DNA of 27,060 nucleotides from a virus: positions 1 to 27,060 of IMG/VR virus record IMGVR_UViG_3300028767_000082. The stretch is one strand, 5' to 3'. The notes beneath the pieces are model-generated. The model did not search any database. It had not been told where the DNA came from and worked only from the letters and a program-made list of their open reading frames with translations. The translations under genes were made by a program, and so were the position numbers. Positions 20,794-27,060 of this stretch are shown piece by piece. Every line of letters starts with the position of its first letter. Position 1 is the first letter of the stretch.

Positions 20794-23558
20794 TGGCTAG
20801 CAAAATACAATTAAGAAGCGATAGTTCCGCTAACTGGATTTCTGCAAATCCAATATTAGCACAGGGAGAAGCTGGAATCGAATTAGACACTAACGAAATA
20901 AAAATCGGCGATGGTTTAACTCACTGGAACAATCTTGAATATTTATCAATAGATTCAAGTATTCCAACTGCTAGTATAACAATAAAAGGTGCTGTAAAAA
21001 TAGGCAATGGGCTTTCTGTTACTGGTGACGGCACTCTTTCAGCAAATGTGCAGTCACAAATTCAATCTGATTGCAGCCAAACAGATAATACAAAGCCTGA
21101 TTATATTAAAAATCAACCTGATTTAACGCTTAAAGCTGATAAATCGTCCACATATACTAAAACAGAAGTTGATACTTTAATAGATGAAATCCCGACACCA
21201 GACGTAAGCGGTCAAATAACAACGCACAATACAAGCAATACAGCGCATCAAGATATTAGAACAACGTTGAACAACAAGGCTAACGTTTCAGATATACCAG
21301 ATGTAAGTAACTTTGCTACAACTTCGCAAGTTGATACCAGAATCCAAAATATTGTTGGTACTGCTCCTGCTGCTTTAGATACTTTAAAAGAGATTGACGA
21401 TCAGCTTAGTAATGACGAAAGTGTTGTCGCTGGATTAGTAAATACAATTTCTACAAAAGCAAATCAGGCAGATTTAACAAGCGGGTTAGCAGAAAAAGTT
21501 GATAAGTTGGGCTTTATTGCTACTGACAATAATTATACCACTACGGAAAAAACAAAATTAAGTGGGATTGAAGTAGGCGCTCAGGTTAATCCAGATTTAA
21601 CATCTTATGCACAAAGTACAGATGTGGCGACTGCTTTAACTTTAAAATCAAATCTAGCGGGTGGAAATACTTTTACAGGCAATCAAATTTTAGATGCTTT
21701 GTTTATAGACAGCTTAAATCATAAAGTTGGAATAGGCACTACCTCACCATCCGCACAATTGACACAAAAAACTACTTCAGACTTAGAAACAGCCACTTTA
21801 GGCGCTGAATTATTAACCTCAAGCGGTTGGACTTCTACAGATTGGACTGGTAGTTTTGCTGCTGGATGGACACATACTACAGGCAATACAAGCGCATTGT
21901 CTAACTCTTTAGCTGCTGTAAACGGCAACTATTATCAAATATCTTACACAATGACTGGCAGAACAGCAGGAAATATCATTGTTCTTTTCGGAAGTCAAAC
22001 ACTTGCGGTGAACGCTAGCGGTTCTTTCACTATGAAGGCAACAAGCACGTCTAATTTTTCGGTTGCTACAACTACAGACTTTAACGGTACAGTTACTTTT
22101 TCAATAAAACAAATAACGGCAATTACTTCCCCTGTATATGCCATTCAAGACAGCACAGGAGTAAATTCTTTAGAAATTCGCTCAGGTCTAAAAACTGCTA
22201 ATAATACAATTTTGGGTAACAGTGCAGGTACTAGGATAACTACTGGAACAGCCAATACCTTTACAGGTTATAGTGCTGGACAAAATACGGCTAGTGGAGT
22301 AGGCAATACATTTTATGGATATTTAGCAGGCCAAAATAACGTTAGTGGTAATAGTAATGTATTTGTTGGGGGTAACTCTGGTGCTAATAATACCGCAGGA
22401 TTAGCAAATATTTTTGTTGGCTATAATTCAGGATTTAACAACATTAATGCTAGCAATAATGTATATGTAGGTAATGCCGCTGGAATGTTGAATACTACTG
22501 GCTCTAGTAATACGTTTATTGGGACTAGTACAGGTTATAATAACACTGGCAGCTCGAATACATTTAATGGCTATGCAGCAGGCATAAGCAATACGTCAGG
22601 TGGGAATAACTGTTTCTTTGGCTCTCAAGTTGGCTATTCAAACACTACAGGCTCAAATAACGTTTGTATGGGGATAAATTCAGCACAATATAACGCTACA
22701 GGCTCAAATAATATAATGTTTGGTACAAATGCAGGACGTGTTCTTGCCGATGGAACAACTAATAATACCACTTGCAACAATAGTATATTTTTAGGTTATG
22801 GGACAAAAGCAAAAGCACAAAGCGGAACAAATGAAATTATCCTCGGATTCAATATCTCTGGTAATGGTTCAAACACAACTACGATAGGCGGTGGTGGAAC
22901 AACCAACACATATATAGCAGGACAAACGCAAGCAATTTCTTTTGCAAGTACGTTACAAACTCTTACTGATGCCTCAAACATTGCTTGGGATTTATCTTTA
23001 GGCGGTATTGGTTCTGTTACTTTGGGCGCTGCTGGTAGAACTTTAGCAAATCCAACAAACATAGTCGCAGGTGCAACTTATAAATTAATAGTTAAACAAG
23101 ACGCTACAGGTTCAAGAACGATAACAAGTTGGGGAAGTTATTTTAAATTCTCTAACATTAGTCCAGTATTAAAAACAGCAGCTAACGCAATTGACATTTT
23201 TGAGTTTGTTGCGATTGATACGACAACATTATTATGCGTTAACTCGCTCGCTTCTTCTAGTGGTGCAACTTATACAATGTCTACTTCTGGAACTACATTA
23301 CGTAGGGTTTGGAGTGATGGGCTAATTGAACAATGGGGTTATGCTACAAGTGCTAGTGACACAGATATATTTATTGCTTTTTCTATTCCTTACACTGTAG
23401 CCCCTAAAATATTCCCAGTTAACAGCTCAAGCTTAAATGCTGGTATACTTGGTATGCACGCAGGTGTAAACCTTGCAGCTGGCGCAATCAGCACTACTGG
23501 ATTTTATGCTAGATTATCGCCGATATTGAGTAAATATTGGTATTCTATCGGTTATTAG
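20793..23558 (+). CDS. Long tail fibre with 17-residue repeat shaft
   Basis: I start it at ATG 20793, 5 bases after GGAGGGG. The product is about 921 aa. Residues 1-50 (KIQLRSDSSANWISANPIL, then KIGDGLTHWNNLEYLS) match the N-terminal domain found in phage hyaluronidase and Mtd-like fibres. Coiled-coil/trimer segments follow (residues about 115-280), then a beta region and ten tandem 17-residue repeats (N-x-F-x-G-x-x-A-G pattern). Last comes a C-terminal receptor-binding tip containing SDGLIEQWGYAT, the usual fibre-tip signature. It is a trimer that recognises the host. No intramolecular chaperone domain or reverse-transcriptase diversification elements are visible nearby. Confidence 0.8.
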   Translation: MASKIQLRSDSSANWISANPILAQGEAGIELDTNEIKIGDGLTHWNNLEYLSIDSSIPTASITIKGAVKIGNGLSVTGDGTLSANVQSQIQSDCSQTDNTKPDYIKNQPDLTLKADKSSTYTKTEVDTLIDEIPTPDVSGQITTHNTSNTAHQDIRTTLNNKANVSDIPDVSNFATTSQVDTRIQNIVGTAPAALDTLKEIDDQLSNDESVVAGLVNTISTKANQADLTSGLAEKVDKLGFIATDNNYTTTEKTKLSGIEVGAQVNPDLTSYAQSTDVATALTLKSNLAGGNTFTGNQILDALFIDSLNHKVGIGTTSPSAQLTQKTTSDLETATLGAELLTSSGWTSTDWTGSFAAGWTHTTGNTSALSNSLAAVNGNYYQISYTMTGRTAGNIIVLFGSQTLAVNASGSFTMKATSTSNFSVATTTDFNGTVTFSIKQITAITSPVYAIQDSTGVNSLEIRSGLKTANNTILGNSAGTRITTGTANTFTGYSAGQNTASGVGNTFYGYLAGQNNVSGNSNVFVGGNSGANNTAGLANIFVGYNSGFNNINASNNVYVGNAAGMLNTTGSSNTFIGTSTGYNNTGSSNTFNGYAAGISNTSGGNNCFFGSQVGYSNTTGSNNVCMGINSAQYNATGSNNIMFGTNAGRVLADGTTNNTTCNNSIFLGYGTKAKAQSGTNEIILGFNISGNGSNTTTIGGGGTTNTYIAGQTQAISFASTLQTLTDASNIAWDLSLGGIGSVTLGAAGRTLANPTNIVAGATYKLIVKQDATGSRTITSWGSYFKFSNISPVLKTAANAIDIFEFVAIDTTTLLCVNSLASSSGATYTMSTSGTTLRRVWSDGLIEQWGYATSASDTDIFIAFSIPYTVAPKIFPVNSSSLNAGILGMHAGVNLAAGAISTTGFYARLSPILSKYWYSIGY
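22203..22736 (+). repeat. Tandem 51-bp coding repeats in the long fibre
   Basis: Ten units, each beginning with Asn and following N-x-F-x-G-x-x-A-G-x-x-N-T-x-G-x-x, run in tandem. Nine are 17 residues (51 bp) and one is 16 (48 bp). The DNA units diverge but keep the codons for the Asn, Gly and Ser/Thr positions. They probably form a left-handed beta-roll shaft like that of YadA-type adhesins. Unit gain or loss would change shaft length. Confidence 0.7.
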
Positions 23559-23573
23559 TAAGGAGTTTTTAAT

Positions 23574-23924
23574 ATGGATAATATATTTATCAAACCTTGG
23601 ACTGAAGATTATAGTATCTTCGCAGCACAAGTACAAACAAACGGTCAAAGAATTGAAGAAGATGAGGTTGCTTATTATGCGCTTTATCCTAATCAAAGAT
23701 TATTGAACGGTGAAATTGTTGACAGCCCTTGTCCTATATTTTCAGCTAATCAATTGGCAGTTAAAAAAATAGATTTATTAAACGAAATTGCAGAACTCGA
23801 AAAATCTCAACTTCGTGCAGTAAGAGAATTAATCATAGATCCGACAAGTACTTTTCCTTTGAATAAGTTAAAAAGTATTGACAGTCAAATTCAAGATTTG
23901 CGTACACAGATAGAGGGGCTTTGA
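23574..23924 (+). CDS. Fibre-associated small protein 2 (assembly-like)
   Basis: The 116-aa product follows the long fibre by 15 bases with AAGGAG. It starts MDNIFIKPWTEDYSIFAAQV and ends in a coil (DLLNEIAELEKSQLRAVREL, PLNKLKSIDSQIQDLRTQI). The coil resembles that of the 20049 gene, and the position after a fibre gene is the same, so it is probably a fibre-assembly chaperone or a cap. The next gene overlaps or follows within two bases. Confidence 0.65.
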   Translation: MDNIFIKPWTEDYSIFAAQVQTNGQRIEEDEVAYYALYPNQRLLNGEIVDSPCPIFSANQLAVKKIDLLNEIAELEKSQLRAVRELIIDPTSTFPLNKLKSIDSQIQDLRTQIEGL

Positions 23925-23925
23925 T

Positions 23926-24174
23926 ATGGATTTACAAACAATAGGAATTTCTCTTGGCGGAAGTGCAACGGTAGCATTTGCAATTGTTAAAACTTTAGTT
24001 AGAGCAGAAGCAAGAAAAGAAGTTGCTCCCGACATAGAAAAACTACACGGACGAGCAAATATTATTGAAAAAGATTTTGTAAGATGTGAATTTTGTAAAT
24101 TACAACACGATAATCTAACAAAAACCCTTCAAAGTATGGATACAAAGCTAGACACCTTAATAGCTAAGTTATAG
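23926..24174 (+). CDS. Membrane/coiled-coil lysis-type protein, 82 aa
   Basis: Starting behind GAGGGG, the 82-aa product has one apolar segment (IGISLGGSATVAFAIVKTLV, residues 6-25), then a charged region with CEFC (54-57) and a C-terminal coil (QHDNLTKTLQSMDTKLDTLI). A single N-terminal helix plus coil recalls holin-like or hemolysin XhlA-type phage membrane proteins, or spanin-like subunits. It is the first gene after the fibres, where lysis genes begin. A holin role is plausible but not proven. Confidence 0.5.
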   Translation: MDLQTIGISLGGSATVAFAIVKTLVRAEARKEVAPDIEKLHGRANIIEKDFVRCEFCKLQHDNLTKTLQSMDTKLDTLIAKL

Positions 24175-24182
24175 GAGGATTT

Positions 24183-24353
24183 ATGAAAATTCAACACCTC
24201 ACGCAAAGCCCTATAAGAGACGTTATACGCCCTGTAGGTAGTAATAGACCTAAGAAAATACCGCCGTTTATGGGCAATCCTTGCAAGATGGTATATTTAG
24301 CGATTAAGTTTAATGGGAGTGATTATGACGGATTTAAAAAGGGGCAAATATAA
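24183..24353 (+). CDS. Small basic ORF, 56 aa, overlapping phosphoesterase
   Basis: AGGAGG (24173-24178), the best ribosome site in the window, sits 4 bases before ATG 24183. It encodes 56 residues with a basic, Pro/Arg-rich middle (SPIRDVIRPVGSNRPKKIPP) and overlaps the start of the phosphoesterase gene by 29 bases in another frame. It is too short for a recognised family. The strong ribosome site makes translation likely, and it may load ribosomes onto the next gene. Confidence 0.55.
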   Translation: MKIQHLTQSPIRDVIRPVGSNRPKKIPPFMGNPCKMVYLAIKFNGSDYDGFKKGQI

Positions 24354-25074
24354 TAAATTTAAAAGAATAGTTCAATTAACAGATTTTCACATTCCTTTTC
24401 ACGATAGAAAAACATTAAGTGCAGTTTATAAATTTTTAGAAGACTTTAAACCTGAGCAAATTATTTTAACAGGTGACATTTTAGACTTTTATAAACTTTC
24501 TAGATTTGATAAAGACCCGAAAAGATATACAACTATTCAAGATGAAATAGACAAAGCATATCCGATACTAAAAAAAATGACTGAATTGTGTTCAGAGGTT
24601 CATTTCATAAAGGGTAATCACGAAGATAGACTTATGAAATACTTAAAACGCAATCCTGAATTGGCGAGTATAAAAGTCTTAGAAATTCCAAAATTATTAA
24701 ATTTAGACACTCTTGGAATACATTATCATCCTTATGAATATATTTACAATGATTTTAGATTTACACACGGTGAGTTTGTAAGACCTGATAGTGGAGCAAG
24801 CGCAAAAGCAGAAGCATTAAAATACGGCTCTAATACTTCTAGTGGACATACTCATAGACTTGGAAGTTATTTAAAAACTGATGCTCGAGGAACTATTGGA
24901 GCGTATGAAATGGGTTGTTTATGTCAATTAGATCCTGAATATATAAATGGTGTACCAAATTGGGTACAAGGTTTTGGGGTTTTCCATTTTGATGATAACC
25001 GGTTCTTTTGTCAGCAAATACCAATTATAAAACACGAATTTATTTATGGTGGTAAGAGATATAACGGTGAGTAA
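24325..25074 (+). CDS. Calcineurin-like metallophosphoesterase
   Basis: I start it at ATG 24325 (GGGAG upstream). The open frame allows 24313. The 249-aa product contains the full metal-binding set: D-x-H in LTDFHIPFHD (residues about 18-27), GDxxD in LTGDILDF (48-55), GNHE in KGNHEDR (96-102), then THGE and GHTHR near the C-terminus. Such phage enzymes hydrolyse phosphomonoesters or diesters. Possible roles are nucleotide salvage or removal of cyclic-nucleotide defence signals, but the sequence does not decide. It has no signal peptide. It is followed by inverted repeats and then a dNTP diphosphohydrolase-like gene, so nucleotide metabolism is a coherent theme. Confidence 0.85.
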   Translation: MTDLKRGKYNKFKRIVQLTDFHIPFHDRKTLSAVYKFLEDFKPEQIILTGDILDFYKLSRFDKDPKRYTTIQDEIDKAYPILKKMTELCSEVHFIKGNHEDRLMKYLKRNPELASIKVLEIPKLLNLDTLGIHYHPYEYIYNDFRFTHGEFVRPDSGASAKAEALKYGSNTSSGHTHRLGSYLKTDARGTIGAYEMGCLCQLDPEYINGVPNWVQGFGVFHFDDNRFFCQQIPIIKHEFIYGGKRYNGE

Positions 25075-25137
25075 TTTACCGCACGGTAAAAAACGTTTTG
25101 CCAACGCCAGCAAAACGATAAAAATTTACCGTACAGG
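25075..25137. promoter_or_regulatory. Cluster of inverted and direct repeats after the phosphoesterase
   Basis: TTTACCG-CA-CGGTAAA (25075-25090) is a perfect 7-bp inverted repeat directly at the stop codon. CGTTTTGC (25094-25101) and GCAAAACG (25110-25117) form an 8-bp stem. A second TTTACCG copy with a near-identical flank starts at 25125. No T-run follows the stems, so a protein-binding site or an RNA-stabilising element is more likely than a terminator. Confidence 0.5.
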
Positions 25138-25150
25138 AAAGAGGGAGTGA

Positions 25151-25507
25151 ATGAAAGATTTAATAGTAGGAGTAGGAACACCGATTAAAAACCATATTCC
25201 CGAGGTCGGGAAAAAGGTCGGTGCAAAATTTGACAACGACAAAACACGTATGGATTTATTAATGTGCGGATGCGCTAAAGCATTGGAGCAAGTCGCAAAA
25301 GTTTTGACTTTCGGGGCTAAAAAATACGCTGATGATAATTGGCGGTTAGTTCCTGACGCAAAGAAAAGGTATAATGCTGCACTTCATAGACATTTAAATG
25401 CTTATTATCAAGGGCAACTGTTAGACAGTGAAACAGGCTTGAGCCATTTAGCACACGCACAATGTTGCTTAACCTTTTTACTTGAATTTGAATTGGAGGG
25501 TAAATGA
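25151..25507 (+). CDS. dATP/dGTP diphosphohydrolase-domain protein (DUF5664, MazZ-like)
   Basis: The 118-aa product has an AGAGGGAG ribosome site. It carries the whole DUF5664 pattern: KFDNDKTRMDLL (residues 26-37), VLTFGAKKYADDNW (51-64), AALHRHLNAYYQG (76-88), then D92 and HLAHA (99-103), an all-alpha MazG-like set. In Z-genome phages the relative MazZ removes dGTP/dATP in favour of 2-aminoadenine. No PurZ is visible here, so ordinary dNTP-pool control or an anti-defence role is possible. It overlaps the next gene by 4 bases (ATGA-type). Domain assignment is good. Confidence 0.8.
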   Translation: MKDLIVGVGTPIKNHIPEVGKKVGAKFDNDKTRMDLLMCGCAKALEQVAKVLTFGAKKYADDNWRLVPDAKKRYNAALHRHLNAYYQGQLLDSETGLSHLAHAQCCLTFLLEFELEGK

Positions 25508-25728
25508 ATACAAGTTATAACAAAAACTTAGAGCAAACAGATGTATTCTTTGACAAAGACGATAATTGTTTAGAATGCGCCTTCCAAGAAGTATGCCCTT
25601 TAATAAGTGCTTTACAACACGAAAAAGCTTTTTTGGCTACATACAACGAGCCAATAGAAAATTGCGCATTATCGAAACTAGGCAACAATATGACATTTTC
25701 TTTATTGGGAGATATAAATTATGATTAA
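25504..25728 (+). CDS. Hypothetical cysteine-containing protein, 74 aa
   Basis: The start overlaps the preceding stop by 4 bases. The 74-aa product contains C24-x-x-C27 (CLECAF) then C33 and C55, which could bind a metal. The rest is polar and helical. No family recognised. It belongs to the translationally coupled chain running from 25151 to the endolysin. Confidence 0.55.
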   Translation: MNTSYNKNLEQTDVFFDKDDNCLECAFQEVCPLISALQHEKAFLATYNEPIENCALSKLGNNMTFSLLGDINYD

Positions 25729-25810
25729 TTATTTTTGTTGGTGGAATAACAAATACATTGAAATGGATGAATGGGTATATTGGTTAATGCACGATTGCCA
25801 AGGGGGTTAA
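25721..25810 (+). CDS. Small Trp/Tyr-rich ORF, 29 aa
   Basis: ATG 25721 overlaps the end of the preceding gene by 8 bases and encodes MINYFCWWNNKYIEMDEW and on to 29 residues, with four Trp and two Cys. Aromatic-rich short peptides of this type may associate with membranes. The stop is followed without a gap by the 31-aa membrane ORF, so coupled translation is likely. Evidence is the tight packing and the unusual composition. It may also be a mere spacer. Confidence 0.4.
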   Translation: MINYFCWWNNKYIEMDEWVYWLMHDCQGG

Positions 25811-25906
25811 ATGAAAAAGTTTTTTGTTACTCTTTTTGGGATTTTAGTACTTCCATTAGTACTCTTAGATTTTACTATTGAAATAATAAAGGATGAATTA
25901 TTATGA
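25811..25906 (+). CDS. One-helix membrane protein coupled to endolysin, 31 aa
   Basis: ATG 25811 lies next to AAGGGGG and directly follows the previous stop. The product is 31 aa: MKKF, then an apolar helix (FVTLFGILVLPLVLLDF), then a short acidic/basic tail (EIIKDELL). Its TGA overlaps the endolysin ATG (ATGA at 25903-25906), the coupling style typical of holin-endolysin pairs. A very small holin, pinholin-like or antiholin peptide is the most attractive reading. A signal-anchor leader cannot be excluded. Confidence 0.5.
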   Translation: MKKFFVTLFGILVLPLVLLDFTIEIIKDELL

Positions 25907-26361
25907 CTTATGCAGAATATTTATTATTAGCAAAAACAAAGAAAATATCCGACCATTTTACGCTATATGACGTTTGTCATTCGGATACAGCTTTACAATA
26001 TAAAATAGACAACACGCCAACGGCGCAAATAATTGTTAACGCTACGCAATTAGCGAATAAATGCTTAGAGCCTATTAGAAAACATTTTAATAAACCGTTG
26101 GTTGTAAATTGTATTTTTAGAAGTCCAATACTAAATACTAAAATCGGCGGGGCAACAAATAGCCAACACCGTTTTGGACAAGCGTGTGACTTTGTAATCT
26201 CTGGTGCTGATTTAAAAATAGTTTTTGCGTGGTGCAAAACTAATTTAGACTACGACCAAATTATTTTCGAAAATCAATGGATTCATATAAGTTACAACAA
26301 CACTGGAAAAAATAGAAAACAAGCATTGAAATTAGTTAACGGTAATTATTTACCAGCATAA
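25903..26361 (+). CDS. Endolysin, M15 family peptidase
   Basis: The 152-aa product is a zinc D-Ala-D-Ala carboxypeptidase / L-Ala-D-Glu-type peptidase of the M15A (VanY/EndoK-like) group. The zinc set is visible: S-x-H-RFGQACD with H89 and D96, then W127-IH128-IS with the catalytic E123 in IFENQ. The flanking RSPILNTKIGGATNSQ segment (73-88) is the usual substrate-binding loop. There is no cell-wall-binding domain and no signal peptide, so export depends on a holin, probably the coupled 31-aa protein or the 82-aa protein. It cuts peptidoglycan cross-links in the lysis step. Confidence 0.9.
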   Translation: MTYAEYLLLAKTKKISDHFTLYDVCHSDTALQYKIDNTPTAQIIVNATQLANKCLEPIRKHFNKPLVVNCIFRSPILNTKIGGATNSQHRFGQACDFVISGADLKIVFAWCKTNLDYDQIIFENQWIHISYNNTGKNRKQALKLVNGNYLPA

Positions 26362-26377
26362 AAGAAAGTAGGGAATT

Positions 26378-26659
26378 ATGACAAACGTAAAAGAAACAGC
26401 AGTAAAATTAGTAAATTTAGTAATTGCAGATGCACAGGACAAAGATTTATCGGGTGAAGAAAAAGAACACAAAGTATGTGAATTTCTTGTCAAACTTGAT
26501 GATGCTTTACCTGTAGCGGATTTTATACCAAACGCTTTAGAAGCTGAAATTTTAGAGTTTGGAGTTGATAAAATTCAAGAATATTTCGCAAAACTAGATA
26601 TAAAAGCATTAGTAAAAAAATGCTATGAACGCATTAAACATTTATTTCACAAAGCTTAA
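26378..26659 (+). CDS. Hypothetical helical protein at the end of the late operon
   Basis: The 93-aa product starts behind AAGTAGGGA and is all-helical and charged (AVKLVNLVIADAQDKDLSGE, VDKIQEYFAKLDIKALVK). The middle has an apolar, Pro-containing stretch (ALPVADFIPNALEAEI). It is the last gene before a strong terminator. Short helical proteins after endolysins in phages can be holin regulators, antiholins or accessory structural proteins. None can be chosen here. Confidence 0.6.
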   Translation: MTNVKETAVKLVNLVIADAQDKDLSGEEKEHKVCEFLVKLDDALPVADFIPNALEAEILEFGVDKIQEYFAKLDIKALVKKCYERIKHLFHKA

Positions 26660-26691
26660 CTTCCTAACCTCGAGGATTAAATCTCTCTCTT

Positions 26692-26727
26692 AGCTCTCTC
26701 AAATTATTTGAGGGGGCTATTTTTTTG
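26692..26727 (+). terminator. Strong terminator of the late operon
   Basis: AGCTCTCTCAAA (26692-26703) pairs with TTTGAGGGGGCT (26707-26718) over 12 bp with two wobbles and a 3-base loop, followed by ATTTTTTTT. It closes the late operon before the attachment region. Confidence 0.85.
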
Positions 26728-26914
26728 CCTATTTGTTATGATTGTAACGTAAAAATGTAATATATTTGTTATAAATAGTAAATGCTCACGGAATGCTCAC
26801 AGCATATATTAAATCTATCAAATCTATCAAAATGAGAATAACCCTGAAATCCTTTATTTGTCTTATTTTATTAAATTGATTAAATCTATTAAATCCTTTA
26901 ATTTACCCTATAAT

Positions 26915-26974
26915 CACCCTGCTAAGGTGTTGTGGGGAGTAATCTTCACCGAGGGTTCGAATCCCTCTTTCTCC
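26915..26974 (+). other. att core: 3' half of tRNA-Ser(GCU)
   Basis: From CACC through the loop CTGCTAA (26919-26925, anticodon GCT at 26921-26923), stem GGTG, long variable arm GTGGGGA/TCTTCAC, T-arm GAGGG-TTCGAAT-CCCTC and 3' acceptor TTTCTCC (26968-26974), the sequence is a canonical tRNA-Ser. The 5' half is missing: upstream bases cannot form the acceptor or D-arm. A tRNA cut at the anticodon loop is the usual crossover site of integrases. Confidence 0.75.
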
Positions 26975-26980
26975 TTTTTT

Positions 26981-27013
26981 AAAGAGACTTTCGAGATTTT
27001 CGGCAGTCTCTTT
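26981..27013 (+). terminator. Terminator carried with the tRNA-Ser 3' end
   Basis: AAAGAGACT (26981-26989) and AGTCTCTTT (27005-27013) form a 9-bp stem with a small inner hairpin, followed by a T run. It is probably the host tRNA terminator duplicated in the phage so that the tRNA is restored with its terminator after integration. Confidence 0.6.
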
Positions 27014-27060
27014 TTTAATGTCTTTTTTATGGAATGCTCACGAAAATGCTCACGAAAAGT

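Larger units (their letters stand above)
26781..27053. other. attP-like site with flanking arm repeats
   Basis: The 9-mer AATGCTCAC occurs at 26781-26789, 26792-26800, 27033-27041 and 27045-27053, always in one orientation and in two pairs (period 11 and 12 bp). The pairs flank a core that is the 3' half of a tRNA-Ser gene. This is the arrangement of tyrosine-recombinase arm sites around a crossover core. Between left arm and core are tandem AAATCTATC copies (26811-26828) and relatives at 26883-26899, possible Xis or IHF sites. Arms on both sides suggest attP (phage or excised form), not a host junction. Confidence 0.65.

Noticed and set aside
20793-23558. Diversity-generating retroelement suggested by an Mtd-like N-terminal domain
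   Set aside because: No reverse transcriptase, template repeat or adenine-rich variable C-terminus is seen. The N-terminal domain occurs in many ordinary fibres.
26887-26974. Intact tRNA-Ser gene
   Set aside because: The 3' half is canonical, but the bases upstream of the anticodon stem cannot form the D-arm or the 5' acceptor strand GGAGAAA, so it is only a fragment.
1-27060. CRISPR arrays and insertion sequences
   Set aside because: No regular repeat-spacer pattern or transposase was seen. The only tandem repeats are the fibre coding repeats and the att arm motifs.

Overview
The window is an AT-rich phage or prophage genome segment, roughly one third G+C by eye. It carries nearly the whole late (structural and lysis) region of a short-tailed, P22-like temperate podovirus, with part of its control region at the left end and a site-specific recombination site at the right end. 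Genes start at ATG behind purine-rich Shine-Dalgarno sequences, promoters are of the TTGAnn/TATAAT type, and the attachment core is the 3' half of a tRNA-Ser(GCU) gene. The host is therefore probably a low-GC bacterium with ordinary sigma-70-like promoters. A gut Firmicute or a non-photosynthetic cyanobacterial relative (Vampirovibrionia) are guesses that the sequence alone cannot settle.

Left end (1-2880), control and accessory genes: a leftward gene running off the edge; a divergent XRE-type regulator with a palindrome inside the opposing promoter; a Panacea (SocA/DUF4065) gene overlapping a small unknown ORF, which looks like a Panacea-type toxin-antitoxin pair; a second small XRE repressor that appears to be made from a leaderless mRNA; and a 152-aa protein of unknown function behind an operator-rich promoter.

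Middle-left (2881-4460): two strongly structured, gene-poor stretches, each ending in a terminator-like hairpin, flank a VRR-NUC nuclease gene. The second stretch contains a degenerate tRNA-like fold. I regard this as the least explained part of the window. Small ORFs of 25, 46, 56 and 36 codons are interspersed.

Late region (4465-20035), gene by gene in the P22 order: a stand-alone JAB/MPN metallopeptidase, then TerS, TerL, portal, an unknown small protein, scaffold, coat, a probable decoration protein, two small ORFs, the gp4-like adaptor, gp10-like plug, gp14-like protein, and gp7-, gp20- and gp16-like ejection proteins. No gp26-like tail needle is seen. A three-gene accessory (moron-like) island, with two genes on the opposite strand, sits between the gp7- and gp20-like genes. 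Tail fibres follow: a discoidin-like fibre and a 921-aa fibre with about ten 17-residue repeats, each followed by a small fibre-assembly-like gene.

Right end (23926-26659), lysis and nucleotide genes: a small membrane/coiled-coil protein, a calcineurin-like phosphoesterase, a MazZ/DUF5664-type dNTP diphosphohydrolase domain protein, several tiny ORFs including a 31-aa one-helix membrane protein coupled to the endolysin start, an M15 peptidase endolysin, and a last unknown gene closed by a strong terminator. Beyond it lies an attP-like site: the tRNA-Ser 3' half flanked on both sides by paired 9-bp direct repeats that look like integrase arm sites. No integrase, excisionase or replication genes are present, so they must lie outside the window.
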